Shown piece by piece: positions 1 through 12,517 of a stretch of 64,000 nt of DNA (its first letter is position 1; each line of letters begins with the position of its first letter). The notes beneath the pieces are model-generated. The model did no database searches, was not told the DNA's origin, and saw nothing but the letters and a program-made list of their open reading frames with translations. Where the stretch lies: the NCBI RefSeq assembly GCF_902148855.1, contig NC_043957.1, positions 54,865,108 to 54,929,107 of the forward strand, given 5' to 3'. The position numbers and the translations under genes were made by a program. Source of the DNA: Sphaeramia orbicularis. Taxonomy: Eukaryota; Chordata; Actinopteri; Kurtiformes; Apogonidae.

Positions 1-184
1 GTCAGATGATTTATTAAAGGTTTTTGGCTGATATCTTTGAACAACTGCATTGTTTTCAGTGATTATAGATTAAAGTGTCTCTGTTTTGAGGTTCATCCAG
101 TTGACCTTTTTCTACAACCACAATGATGATCTTTGAATTGATTTATCCATTGACTTATTTGTTTCTTTATTTGTTCTGTTACAG

Positions 185-2603
185 TTGTTCAGGGTCAGAA
201 TGGATGGAGAGTGACTTACACTTCTACTCAGATCTGTGCCTTAAAAGGATCAACAGTCGACATGAGCTGCACCTACACATACCCATACTGGATCGATAGT
301 CGTTTAACTAAAATGAAGGAAAAATTTTGGTTTATTAATGGAGACATTAAACCTGTAGATCTGAAAACAGAGTCAGAGTACAAAGATCGTGTACTTTTAT
401 ATGACTATGGGGGCTACTACTCTTCTGTGAGAATCTCAGACCTGAGACAGAGCGACTCAGCTCAGTACCAGTTCAGGTTTATAACAAACCAACCTGGTGG
501 ACGTTATACTGGTTCACCTGGAGTCACTCTGACTGTCACAGGTAAATGCTTCAGAAATATACAAATACATTCATCTAATAGTTCAAATCTGTATATATGT
601 GTAGTTTCTTGTGTGTTTGTTAAATTGTTAATATAACATCTTTATTTTTCATAACACGTCCAGATCTCCACGTCCATGTGACCAGTTCATCATCCTGCAG
701 GAATTCAAACTGTGTCCAAGTAGAGCTGAGGTGTCACAGCAGCTGTCGTCTACCTGACAATTACAAATACACCTGGTTCAAGAATGGACAGGAGATTCAG
801 AGTGAAACATCATCTTCTTATTCCACCTCTTTTTCCTCTGAAGATACCGTTTCCTGTGCTGTTAAAGGTTATGAGATGTTCTCCTCTCCTCCAGTGTGTG
901 AGTTTACTCCACAGTCTTCCTCTAACATGTCTCCATCTAGTGGAGGTTTTATCTAATGCAGTGTAACATGACTGCATGGATTTCCAAATGATTTCTGTGT
1001 GTACTGGAGAGATGTTCAAACTGTAGCTTCTATAAGTGACCAGTGTCTCCACCACTTCTGTCCATCTTGTCTCCATCTGTCAGCTTTATACTTTGGTGGG
1101 TTATGAGGGGTGGAGTCAAAAATCAAACATTACTGTGATTTTTATCTTAAAATGTTTTGTTAATGTTTTCTTCTCCAGTTGCTCCAAGGTTCCTTCAGTG
1201 TCTTTCAGTCCTCTGGTGAAATCATTGAGGGCAGTTCAGTGACTCTGACCTGTACCAGTGATGCAAACCCACCTGTTACTAAATACACCTGGTACAAGAG
1301 AGGAAAGAATCAACTTCAGTCAAGAGGTGAAGGACAGCAGTTTGTCCTCAGCTTCATCAACTCCTCTGACTCTGGATCATATTCATGTATAGCAAAGAAC
1401 AGTCTGGGGTTGAAGATGTAGAATACGTCATTTGATGTGAAATGTGAGTAAATACTTTTTTTGTAGAATATGTCTAGTGTCATGTGACACATCCAATGAG
1501 AATCCTCTGTTCTCTGGAGATTCTGATGCAGCAAAGGATGAATCTGCAAATCACTGAAACACATCATACAGCAACAAAGGAACCATATTCATCATTCATT
1601 CATTCTTTCATTCTGTCAAATCTCCTCCAGATCCTCCCAGACTTCCCTCTGTGTCCGTGAGTCCGTCTGGTCAGATAGTTCAGGGCAGTTCAGTGACTCT
1701 GACCTGTACCAGTGATGCAAACCCACCTGTTACTAAATACACCTGGTACAAGGAGGATGAAGACTCACCAAAAGCATCAGGACAGAACTTCACCATCACT
1801 GACTTCAGATCTGAACACAGTGGGAATTATTACTGTGAAGCCCAGAACAGCAGAGGACGACAGAACTCCACCTCACATCTGATTGTTGTATCATGTGAGT
1901 TTGTATTTAACTGCACATAGACTCAGAAAAAAACTAAAAACACAGTGAGAGTCACACTTTGTAAATGTTGTTGAGCTTTTTAATGCGTAAAGCATTTTGT
2001 AGAGAAAGCCAGGGCGTTTTTTTTAGACTTACAGCAGCTTAAAGTTTTTCTTTGTATTTGTATTTACAAGTTTTAACACCTCATCAAGTCTGTTTAATAC
2101 TGTGAACATGTGCTGTGTTTCTCTCTTTGTTGTTTTTATCTTTCAGTGTTTTCTTCTTCTTTTTCAGCCAAATGGAAATCAGTAGCAGCTGGAGTGACTG
2201 TTGCCATTCTCCTTCCCATAATCCTCATCTCTGTCTTCATATTAGTCAGGTAAATTAAATTTCACCAGAGAATTCCTTGAATTCATGAGCCATGGAATAA
2301 TTTTAATATAGTTTGAACCATCAGCCACTTCTTCAGTTTTTTAAAAAAACCCAAATGAGAATAGAGGCATTGAAACTGTGGTGCTTTTGGAGAACTTTCA
2401 GTTCATGCTGGGAGGAAAAGTAGTTTGTTGGGGGTTTAGTGACTTTCAGTTTATACATGGTAAGACCAAGACCTTATGCAGTGCATGGAAGTTATTCAAC
2501 TCCTTGGATGTTTTCCCCTTTTATTGCTAGTTCGACTATGATGATATCCAAAGCAATGTAGCATGTTTGTTAATAATTTAACACAAAAACAAAAACAACA
2601 ACA

Positions 2604-2643
<40 letters not shown>

Positions 2644-4207
2644 TAATAATATAATAATAATAATAATATCAAAGTGAAGAAAGTTTCTACAAAGTAACAT
2701 CAGTTAATTAGAAACACATAATATATTGCTATATAATGTAAAAAAGTAATTGAATATTCTCCTGTTTTAAACTGACTGGTCTTATTCACCAGAGGTTCAG
2801 TAATAATGATAATATTCTCACAATAGTGACCTGAGAACAGTGAATGTGTCTGAAGTGATTGTAATATAAACATATCTGTGTCTGGAAGGTTCAGTATTCA
2901 TAGCTACTAATACACTTCAAATATAAAAGAACACACAACCAGCCCTGACAAAAGGTTATTGAAAAGCACAACTGTAGTTTGTGGAATTCACTAAATATCC
3001 ACTGATGACAAAGATCACAGAACACACACATCACAGCAGAGAAATGATAAGGCTCATCTAGAAAAGTTCAGTGTCGGTTTAGATTGTGTTCACCGTTTAT
3101 CAGACAGCATTTCTTTTGGTAAAACTCATTTTGGTGTTCCTATTCATTCCTTCACTGGTTGTAGTGTATTATTCCACACACATCAGATTTAGGAAGGACA
3201 GGTTTAATAAAAAAAAAAAAAGAAACTGTCATGAACAGCTTGTGCACCTCAGTCAGCAGAGAATGAAAGAATGAAGTGATGTTTAACATGAAGTGAATGA
3301 AGGGGCAGCAGTGGAGTGTAAAGTCTGGTTCTTGTGACATTAGCCGATACATGTTTAGACGACAAACTGATTCCTTTTAGATTCATGTCGAGGAAAAAGG
3401 GAAGCAGTGCATGATCTATGTGGTAACCAATGGATTTGTATGTGTCTGAGCTGCATTTGTTTCTTCATTGTGTGTTTCTCTAGAAGATGGAGGGCTTTGA
3501 AAACATCATCTGAACCTGAAGACAGAGCGGACAACAGCCAACAGGTGAGAACAGATGTGTTTAGTACAAAACTAAGCTGTTCTGGAAAATGTCATCTGAC
3601 TGCAGCTCATCATGTTCTTCACTCAAACCAACTCATGATGTGATTACATTCACCAGAAGTTGTCCTGCTTTTTTCACCTGTTTTATATCCCCTTTCTGTC
3701 ATTTGCTGACATGTTGATAGAATATCTTCAACGTTGTTTTCTGTCATATTGGTCTTTTCAGCAGATTGCCGTCCTCTCTCTGAATGCACCATTTAAAATA
3801 AAGTCGTACGCAGGTGAAATGTTTCCTTCACAGTATTTTTGTCTGTGCAGTGTCCACCTAATCACAGACACCCAGAGGAGCAGGACAACCTTCATTACGC
3901 CACCGTCAACTTCTCTCAGAACAAGGAGGATCCAGTTTACTCCAACACTGGACCAGCTCGGTGCCCAAGACACAAGAAGGAACCAACATTTACTGAGTAC
4001 TCTGCTCTCCCATTTCATAACAACAGCAAAAAGCAGAGGTGAGATCTGACATTCTCTTGTATTTAAACATCAAATCAATTTACAATCATCTGATTAATCT
4101 TCTATTTCTATGTCAGAGACAGAGTTCAGGAAACTGCCGAGGATTCAGCTGTATTGTACAGCACAGTCAACCAAACCAAAAGGCCAAGGACCTCGGCTCC
4201 AAAGTGA
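185..4207 (+). CDS. CD22/Siglec-like inhibitory immune receptor, spliced, leader exon outside window
   Basis: Exons read as 185-541 (V-type Ig domain, start VVQGQNGWRV, with the CTY/WF and SAQYQF strands), 664-897 (second Ig domain), 1179-1443 and 1631-1894 (two C2-type Ig domains sharing GSSVTLTCTSDANPPVTKYT), 2168-2249 (transmembrane segment, VAAGVTVAILLPIILISVFI), then tail exons 3484-3544, 3851-4038 and 4117-4207. All junctions have AG/GT. The tail holds three tyrosine motifs of ITIM/ITSM shape: LHYATV, TEYSAL and VLYSTV. In this family such tails recruit SHP phosphatases and dampen leukocyte signalling at the plasma membrane. Exon 3 is damaged as read: one base appears missing near its 5' end (about 1213, in a C run) and a TAG lies near its 3' end (1419-1421). 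Either it is skipped, the gene is decaying, or the read is wrong. The signal-peptide exon should lie left of position 1. Confidence 0.8.
2608..2668. repeat. (AAT)n microsatellite in CD22-like intron
   Basis: A trinucleotide run lies in the 1.2-kb intron between the transmembrane and first tail exon. The rest of that intron shows no gene or repeat I recognise. Confidence 0.9.
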
Positions 4208-5100
4208 AATGGTAATACCACTCATGGCCACTAGAGGCAGCTCCTAAGAGCCTTGTCTCCCATGGACTCACACTGAACTTCTCTCTAAACTTTTTAAGTC
4301 ATTTTTTTCTAGGAGTGTTTTTTCTCAGTTATTGTTTTTGGAATTTCTAATAAGTAATGTGTTCCATCTTTAACCTTTTCCTCCATTAATAAGATCACAA
4401 GTCAAACAGAAGGCATTGATTGAAAGGCGTGATTGACAGTTTGGAAAGTTGGACCTCTGAAGCTTCTGTTAATTTAATCAAATCTTTTCTTGACAGACAG
4501 CTACATTGTAGTTGTAGCTCATACTTGCAATCCCATAGCCCCACCCATTTTGTCCAAATGTGGTCACTTTTGCCCCCAAAACACAAAATAATCCCTTTCA
4601 CATCCTTTATGTTTTTTTTTTTTATTAAATCCATTCTGTGTATCCGTTCTGTGTAAAAAAATCTATTTGTATATATGTATTCTGTTTTTGCTTTTTTTTT
4701 CTTCACATTTTTGCTCCATAACCCAACTTTTTTGTAACTGGGGTTGTATTTAATCATAGTTCAATTTTATCTGTTTTTAAGCATTATGATTTTCTGGCTG
4801 TGTTTTTCATCTTCACACCCTGTATAAATTGTCAAATACCACATCACAGGAAATAACAGACTGAGCCTTGAGCTACACAGGATGTAACAGGTTTTCTTTC
4901 CTGTCAGAGCTGTTTCTATGTGTGTGACTGAGGGTTGTTACTGGAAGGTGAAACTATTAGAGTTCATCAGATTCAGTTGGTATATTAAAATGTTTCAAGC
5001 TTTGCTCTAAATAGTTTTAGCTTTTTTAACCATGACATTTATCTTAGCATGAATATTAATGTTAAAGTAGGAAGGAAATAAAGCTGTTTAACAACCTCAT
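4208..5100. other. 3' flank of CD22-like gene 1 and spacer to copy 2
   Basis: AT-rich sequence follows the stop at 4205-4207. It presumably includes the 3' UTR. I see no second gene or recognisable transposon end in it. Confidence 0.5.
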
Positions 5101-6294
5101 GTTCAGTTCAGTGACCACAGAGGAGAGGCATCTGGACAAGAAAACACCCATTCCAGTAAGTTCAATTATTTACTGATTATCTGACGCTTTTTTAAAATGT
5201 ATCTGTTAACATCTTTTAATTCATCTGAAGTCAGAGTCAGACAGTGAGATGAGAACAGCAACAACAATGAGTTTAACATCAGCAAGTGGATTTATCGTCT
5301 TCCTTCTCTCTGTTACAGGTACTGTAGATCTTTATTTACATGAACAGAATGATTTTTATTGTGAAGTTACATATTAAAACTGTGTGAACAGCAAACCTCT
5401 GTCAATCATTCTGGTTTGTAATTGACTACAGTTTTTTTTTCCGTAGATGATCTGCAGCTTTCCAAAACTTAATGAGTTCTAACATGTGCTGGTTTGGTTA
5501 GAACCATTATCCGAAGCCATCTAAAAGTATTTTAATCAATAAATCACTCAAATGTACTTCATAACAAAACTGATGTATAGTGTGATGTAAAAAATGTTAA
5601 ATCAGTTTTTGTGTTTCTCACATCTGTATAAATACAAGATTTCCTGTTTTATTTCTTACCATATTCTAGTGTTTTACTGTGCAATAGTTTGACTAAATTC
5701 AGGTTATTATTGGTCTGATGGCCACACACTAAATAAACTCTTTTTTTCATCATAGCTGCTGTGAAAAGTTTCTAACACCTCTATGTTCTGCATTTCTGTT
5801 TTTTTCTTTGCATCCATCTGACCACAGAGTGAACAGAGGAAACAAACCAAGAACAGCTCAGACTCAAACAATAATAACTATGGTGTTACTGATCATCTGA
5901 TGGATTAAACAGATATGAGGATAAAGGGTTAAACATAATAAAACTTTAGGCATTTATGAGCTGAACACTACATTAATGTAATCTAACAGATGATTTATTA
6001 AAGGTTTTGTCTGATATCTTTGAACAACTGCATTGTTTTTCAGTGATTATAGATTAAAGTGTCTGTTTTTGAGGTTCATCCAGTTTACCTTTATCTACAA
6101 CCACAATGATGATCTTTTAATTGATTTATCCCTTGACTTCCATTTGTTTCTTAATTTGTTCTGTTGCAGTTTTTCAGGGTCAGAATGGCCGGTGAATCCG
6201 ACTACCAGTGCACTGAACTGGGACACAGCAGACACGGACTGGAGGCTTTGGATTGTGGACGAGTCTGTTGTTCAAACAGCTTCAAACGATACTG
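5101..6294 (+). pseudogene. Second CD22-like copy: leader kept, V domain lost
   Basis: A non-coding first exon appears to end at 5155 (AG before GTAAGT). A leader exon ends at 5318 and starts at the ATG of 5249; it reads MRTATTMSLTSASGFIVFLL followed by SVTG, a typical signal peptide. The intron 5319-6169, in its last 200 bases, is a close copy of positions 1-184, so this is a tandem duplicate of gene 1. The next exon starts at 6170 and reads VFQGQNGR then a stop; homology with gene 1 ends after GTCAGAATGG (about 6189). No Ig domain, transmembrane segment or tail follows. A GT donor at 6295 and an AG at 6584-6585 suggest the foreign sequence may be spliced. Confidence 0.7.
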
Positions 6295-6660
6295 GTAAGG
6301 TTTATTTCTCAGGCACATGGTTAATGGCTCACAAAAAGTCAACTTTAGAGATTAAAGTGATCTACAAAAGTTATGGATGTTAAAACACTAGCTACTGGTA
6401 TGTTAACAACAAGCTAACAATAACATTTACGTCTTGTCTCCGAAACGCCGTTTCCTTGGTGGGTTGATAAAAGGCAGAACTGAACCCATAGTTAACAGAA
6501 CCGTGTTCCAGTAGACAGGGTTATTGTCCACATTATGGAGAACATGTCAAATTAATGCACTGTTTCTTTGTTTTGTTCTTTACAGTTATTGTCCATGGAC
6601 GAGGAGGCAGATTCACAGCAACAGCACCTGGATTTCTTCCCTTTTGTAAAGTTTTTAAAG
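6190..6660 (+). other. Unidentified sequence joined to the CD22-like leader exon
   Basis: From about 6190 the sequence leaves the CD22-like family. Two exon-like blocks (6190-6294 and 6586-6650) are separated by a GT...AG interval. No reading frame gives a family I recognise. It could be exonised transposon or part of another displaced gene. Confidence 0.35.
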
Positions 6661-6939
6661 CTTTTTTTTTATTATTTTTTTATTTGAGCCTATTTTTTTT
6701 TACTTCAGTGTGAATAAACCCATTTGAAATGCATAAAGTTCACTTTGTCCGTGTTTTCCTATGCCTCACTTAAACTTGGGTAACAATACTGTTCTGCTGA
6801 CCTCACTAATTATCTGTTTACAGGCTATCGTTGTATTATGTTTCTACGTATGCAATATAGAAATCCACATATTTATGTTTATGACAAATGCCATAGAGTG
6901 AATATTTGTGTTTTTCGCCTGTGGATTGCAACAGGCTGT

Positions 6940-7170
6940 ATACACAAGTGCAGCGCTTACTGCTGGTCGAGCGTCTCCCGAGTCCCGCACTAGATCCAAT
7001 CACGTGATCACGTTTTACGACGACGTAATGACGCGGCTCTGATTTGGCTCCGCTTGGCTCTTGACCTATGAAAAGCAAACCGGTTCTTCAGAGGCACCAG
7101 GTTGGAACCAGTTAAGCACTGGCTCTAGCACCGGCACCGAACTAGCACCGGGTTCTTTTTGGTGGAAAAG
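6940..7170. repeat. GC-richer interspersed repeat, probably a DNA-transposon end
   Basis: The segment is markedly richer in CpG and GC than its surroundings and ends in a phrase, ACCGGGTTCTTTTTGGTGG, that I recall from fish repeat ends. The opposite terminus was not found, so the class is uncertain. Confidence 0.35.
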
Positions 7171-7629
7171 GGTTTGTATTGAGACATGAGCAACATTCCT
7201 CCATGTCATGGACAGCACATAATTCCATATCATATTACACAGTACTAAATCCCATTTAGAGGGCACAGGCTTTTAGAAATAGCCCAAAAATAGCCTAAAG
7301 TTCAATACAGTCTGTTATTCCTTAACAGGCCAAAAAAGCTGAGACACAATATAATAGACAGCTGTGGTCAGCTGAGCCTTCCCCTCAGTTTACATTCACT
7401 CATTTTGGAGAAAAGTTGATCATTGTTCATCCTTAAACATTATATTATACATCATAGGTTGAAGATGATATTAGATTCTCATCTGATCAAATGGCTAATA
7501 TAGTGGTGGGATTGTATGTCAGTGGAACTTGTACATAGATCATGGTTGGATTATCACACATTCTTGTTATATATGCTTTTATGGAAAATCTTTGGCTTTT
7601 CTAAGAAATTTAAAAACTGGATTAAATTC

Positions 7630-7720
7630 AATAGCTGAATAAATCTTTGTCAGGAACAGATGTCAGCTGCTTCCTGGGGGCTGTGCCCCCCCCAAAGGTC
7701 TGATCCTAGAATCGCCCCTG
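7630..7720. repeat. One-ended DNA-transposon terminus
   Basis: The segment ends in GATCCTAGAATCGCCCCTG after a C run, a common teleost transposon terminus with a hAT-type final CCCTG. No matching left terminus is visible nearby. Confidence 0.35.
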
Positions 7721-7744
7721 TGGCAGAACAAGAATACACATTAT

Positions 7745-9060
7745 AAAAGCAGAATTAACATTATGAAAACTCATGTCCTTTCCAAACTCCTTTCTTGGCT
7801 AACATCTTTCCTACAACTGAGAAAACGATAATCCGACTTAATAAACAGTATGTAAATCTGGTTTGGGGAACCACCAGAGAGGTCACTAAGACAATATTAT
7901 TGTTTAAAAGTAAAGAACTTAGTGGACTCAGTGCACTAGACCTCAGTCTCAAACTAACAATAGCCTTTATTAAGAATGTTTCCATGGGTATGTCAAGAAA
8001 AGCAATATGGATTGATGACCTGTCCACCTGGGAGAAAAAAAAAGGGCAGGGCAAGGAAAGGTCCATATTATAAGATCATATATGGTGGCATAAAGGAAAA
8101 GTATAATCATTTAAACACTGACTGGGTGAAGGGGACTTCAAAAGGGATCTACAAATGTAAAAGTGATTTTAAATGCGGTGGTTTGGTGGATTATAAATAT
8201 GTGAATGATAATGAGAAGACTGTTCTTAAAATCATGCAGGACAAATCAATCTCAGAAAATTACAGAGATGTCCGCTGGCTCATCTCTGTGAGCAGACTTC
8301 CAGCCAGAGCCTTGGTTTCCTGGAGTTGTTATGTAACAACCAAAGTATGTCCAATGATAAACTGTGGAGAGGATGAAACCCAGGAACATGTACTTATTGA
8401 CTGTTGCAGAGCGCAAGTTGCTTGGACCTTTTTAAGAAACATTGGCTTGAGTTGCTCTATCAACTACCGTTCAGTCATGTATGGACTCCTAGAGGAAAAA
8501 ATACCACCGAATGAACAAGACTCTTCCACTTAATAATCTGCATTGTTTCAGTTAAACTTTGGAAAACAAGATGTGAACGGTCATTAACCACAACTTCATA
8601 GACAGAAATACAGTGGTCAAACAAATTCTGACTGCATTACACAGAAGAAGAACATTGGACAAATTGCAGACATTCCCATGGAATATCATAGACTTCTAAG
8701 TCTGTCTCTCACAGTAAAAAAAACAAAAACAAAACAAACAGAAGGGGATAAGGTGTAGGGTGTAAGTCTGTACATGTATAGTGTGTGTGTGTAGACATGT
8801 ATGCATATTTTAAACTCATGTGCATTTGTTATTGTGTATATTTTGTGTATATATGTGTTGATGTAAATTTCAAGTGTGAGTGTATATACAGATGTTTTTT
8901 TTATTCATTCCTCGTGAACATGGGTAATTGTATATTTTTATGTGTGGATGTTTATATGGGTGGGGAAACATGTATATGGTTATCAAGTATAGATGTGTAT
9001 GTTCCTGTTTTGTATTACCTAGTAAAACTCCTTCAATTAGATAAAGGCTATTAAAAAAAA
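7745..9060 (+). mobile_element. Tx1-like (L1-clade) LINE, 5'-truncated, with 3' UTR
   Basis: Overlapping open frames at 7795-8073 and 7976-8533 together resemble the C-terminal part of a Tx1/L1-type ORF2. Visible features are NLVWG and a late Cys/His cluster, CPMINCGEDETQEH followed by CCRAQVAW. The two frames meet at a run of A near 8030, so there is a frameshift. The 3' UTR carries a TG-rich stretch near 8785-8900 and ends in CTTCAATTAGATAAAGGC plus poly-A at about 9050-9060. Related 3' ends recur at 11270-11520 (-), 12300-12517 plus 13128-13150 (+), and 32265-32425 (-). Confidence 0.75.
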
Positions 9061-9065
9061 AAGAA

Positions 9066-9365
9066 AGAAAGAAAAGGTAAAGGAATCGGTAAAGGAGGCG
9101 CTAAGCGTCACCGTAAAGTCCTCCGGGACAACATCCAGGACATCACCAAGCCCACTGTCCGCTGTCTGGCCCGATGTGGTGGAGTGAAGCTGATCTCCAG
9201 TCTGATCTACGAGGAGACCTGCGGAGTGCTGAAGGTTTTCCTGGAGAACGTGACCTGTGATACTGTCACTTACACCGAACACGCCAAGAGGAAGACGGTG
9301 ACCGCCATGGATGTGGTTATGCTCTGAGGAGACAGGGCCGCACTCTGTACGGATTCGGAGGTTAA
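9066..9365 (+). pseudogene. Histone H4 pseudogene fused to a LINE tail
   Basis: The frame reads [20 protein letters not shown], then [24 protein letters not shown] and [16 protein letters not shown], clearly H4. The first six or so codons and the promoter are missing; the LINE poly-A and GAAA-rich tail takes their place. Many arginine codons have changed (R to C or L at several sites), a pattern fitting CpG decay. One base is missing after DVV, so the end (GRTLYGFGG plus TAA at about 9363-9365) is in another frame. A weak remnant of the histone stem-loop is at 9391-9407 (GGTCTTTTTCAGGGCC). This is a true decayed copy rather than a read error. Confidence 0.88.
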
Positions 9366-10620
9366 ATATGTTACATTATCAGCAAATCAAAGGTCTTTTT
9401 CAGGGCCACCCACTCACCATGTAAAGATATTACTTCCTGTCATGCACTTCAGATCAAATCCTATTCTCAAGACTTTACCCACACTTCTTAGCGGTTCAGT
9501 GACAAGAACCAAATGCAGGTAGAATCCAATACTTCATTCAGTCCTACAGGCTTGTCCTATACTGTGACAATAAAATGGATTGTAATTGTAATTGTTTAAA
9601 CCACCCTTCAGTTCATGAGTGGAAAATGAACAATCCTTTTTGATTAATTTGCCTGTTTTTGGAGAAACTCACAAGAGGGTGAATAAAGAAAACCTGTTTT
9701 TTGTTTTTGTTTGTTTATTTGTTTATCATGTGCCACAATAAGAGAATTATATTTATGCAATTGGTGTGGAATAACTATTCTGGTTTACTAACAACATAAC
9801 CCTTATTATGGAAAAAATAATACTCCACTTATTCGTCCTCAAAAAGGAATGGCCAGTTCAGGCGTGCAGTGTCTTCAAAGTATAAGTTTTATTGGAGCTC
9901 AAAAAGAAGGTACAAGATCAGACAGAGGCTGAAGCTGTCTGAGTGAGAGTACACGGATATAAAGTGGGTTTTGTCTCTTATACGATAAAGAAAGGAAAAA
10001 TTATGTTGTATCAAAGTGTGTTGGCTTTAGTGCCAGGGAGTCCCAGAATCCAGAGATAAGCCCCTGTGAGAAATCATTTTTATTCTACCCAGGTGTCAGC
10101 TTGGCCTTCTACTCTGGGCACAACACACAGAAAAGGTCAAGACGTTTCATAAAACACAATGAAATATAAACAAAGTAACCCAATCTTATATGACCTGTGG
10201 AATGTATGTGAAGATATCTGGAATAGAGTTAAAAGCCTATATGACATATGGAATGCATGCAAAGATATATGGAAATATATAATTTAGACACTACACCCTA
10301 TATCCATAATAAACACACTGAATAGTTCAAGCAAATAGAAAAATCCACTGGTTCTTTATCTGATCATTGATTTGATTAAAGAACACATGAAGTAAACATT
10401 AATCTGCTTCTTGAGCATCCGTTCACATCATGTGGCTACTTTGTATTTAGTTCATGAGATGAGACACTTCAGTTTCAGAGCGAAACACTAACAGAACACT
10501 CTGAACTGAGACCCGAGTCCACTTCAGTCTGAAGTAAAACCTCAGTCCTTTGTCCCCTTATGCGCCTTGTGGTCATTTTCCCTTTTTTACGCACAGCCTG
10601 TGTTCAGATTCAACATGTTA
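9366..10620. other. H4-H2B spacer with a LINE tail
   Basis: No gene is seen. A LINE-like 3' tail lies at about 9510-9597, ending GACAATAAAATGGATTG followed by short TAATTG repeats. The rest, including a purine-rich segment at 9880-10020, is not assigned. Confidence 0.4.
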
Positions 10621-10676
10621 CCACGGAAAATAACCCTCCCCACTGAAACTAACTAACTCCGCCCCGTTGAACCGTT

Positions 10677-10735
10677 GAGCCAATCACAGCTCGGGGCCTG
10701 CGCAGCTGGGTTTGCATGGAGTCTCTATAAATACA
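10677..10735 (+). promoter_or_regulatory. H2B promoter: CCAAT, octamer and TATA
   Basis: A CCAATCA box is at 10680-10686, a TTTGCAT octamer-type element at 10711-10717 and a TATAAATA box at 10726-10733, about 48 bases before the ATG. Order and spacing match vertebrate H2B promoters, in which the octamer binds Oct-1 for S-phase expression. Confidence 0.85.
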
Positions 10736-10771
10736 GTGGCTCTGCGCTTTGGAATCATTCGTTGCTTTTAA

Positions 10772-11176
<405 letters not shown>

Positions 11177-11183
11177 ACCCAAA

Positions 11184-11199
11184 GGCTCTTTTAAGAGCC
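11184..11199 (+). terminator. Histone mRNA 3' stem-loop (H2B)
   Basis: GGCTCTTTTAAGAGCC forms a 6-bp stem with a TTTT-type loop and is followed by ACCCA, the classic SLBP-bound processing signal of replication-dependent histone mRNAs. Confidence 0.95.
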
Positions 11200-11269
11200 A
11201 CCCACCAGATCTGAGAGATTAACTTCACTAGACTGGCAGTTTTTTTTTGTTTTTTTTTTAAGTTTTGTT

Positions 11270-11520
11270 TCATGAAACTTGTACCAACATGCAACATGAA
11301 AATGCATACACTTGGAATATGCATACATGTCTAACACATAGATGTACAGACTTAGATCCTACACCTCACCCCTTTCTTTTTTTTTTTTTTTTTTAAAAGA
11401 CATCCAGACTTAGGTCTATAATATTCCATGGGAGTGTCTGCGATTTGTCCAATGTTCTACATAGTTCAGTCAAAATGTTTATTACTGTCTATAAACTTAT
11501 GCATATACTTCTGTACAGCA
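11270..11520 (-). mobile_element. Tx1-like LINE 3' fragment
   Basis: The stretch around 11420-11465 is the reverse complement of the segment near 8645-8700 (TCCATGGGAGTGTCTGCG against the plus-strand LINE), with the same poly-A-rich interval beside it. It lies between H2B and H3. Confidence 0.65.
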
Positions 11521-12299
11521 TCATATCGTACAGGCTAGGGGGAAAATATCACAAGAGTAACTGATGGAAGTGTGACACTGAAGCTTCAACACATGCTTCA
11601 AACCCTGAAAAGCATAGAATCACTGCCTCAAAGCTTCCTTTGGTGCACAAAAAACACGTGATCTATGACATTCAAAGCAGTAAATGCTTCATTACCTGAA
11701 TTAATCACCTAACTGGTTTGTGGTCTGATCAGCGGTTTCAGCAGCTCTGCCTCATCACAACTGACTCAATTCAAAATCTGTTGGAAAAAAAAGTATCTCA
11801 GTATGCCATATTCTCCCAGCACTGTCAATAACAAATTCATTAAATCTTTTTTCATAAATAGAACACGATAGGCAGTTCTAGTATGTGTGTGCATGAGATA
11901 ATTTTCAAATCCAAAACATAATTAGGAATGGCATAATTCCTGAGTCAGCCACAGCCAGTTTGAGAATCTTACAGTAAAAATCTATCATTTGGTAAAAACA
12001 CAGGTAAAACTATGGGTATTCCTGCTTTACACTCCACAGAAACTGAACAGGGTTAGATACAAATCAGGTACCATTTCCTCAGTACATTTTACTGAACTCC
12101 ACGTCACAATGCAAGAAATCACCTGAAGCTCTCATTCATCCATGTGTCCATTAAGATCACTGAGCAATTAGCAACTGATGAACAAGTACAAAAGGGAGGA
12201 CCAGAGGAATGGATGTATGCATGTATTTGATTCTGCTGATGTATTTCAATAATTCTAGGAGGGTCTTACCTTTGTAAGCTGTTGTGATATGTATTATAT
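11521..12299. other. Histone spacer without recognised content
   Basis: AT-rich, no long open frame, no transposon terminus or tandem repeat seen. Confidence 0.4.
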
Positions 12300-12391
12300 T
12301 GTATTTTATGTAGCCTCTTATGTGTATATACAGACATTTTAGTCTTTATTCATCATCGGGAACATGGGTAATTGTCTATTTTTAGGAGTGG

Positions 12392-12394
12392 ATA

Positions 12395-12434
<40 letters not shown>
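12392..12434. repeat. (TA)n microsatellite inside the LINE 3' UTR
   Basis: An almost pure TA run occupies the place of a short TATGTG segment in the sister LINE copy at about 8950. Confidence 0.9.
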
Positions 12435-12517
12435 CGGGTGGGGAAATATGTATATGGTTAAGTATAGATGGGTATGTTTGTGTTTTGTAATGCTTTGTAA
12501 AACCCCTTCAATTAAAT

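Noticed and set aside
9880-10310. Possible solo long terminal repeat between H4 and H2B
   Set aside because: No matching ends, no TG...CA termini with flanking duplication that I could see.
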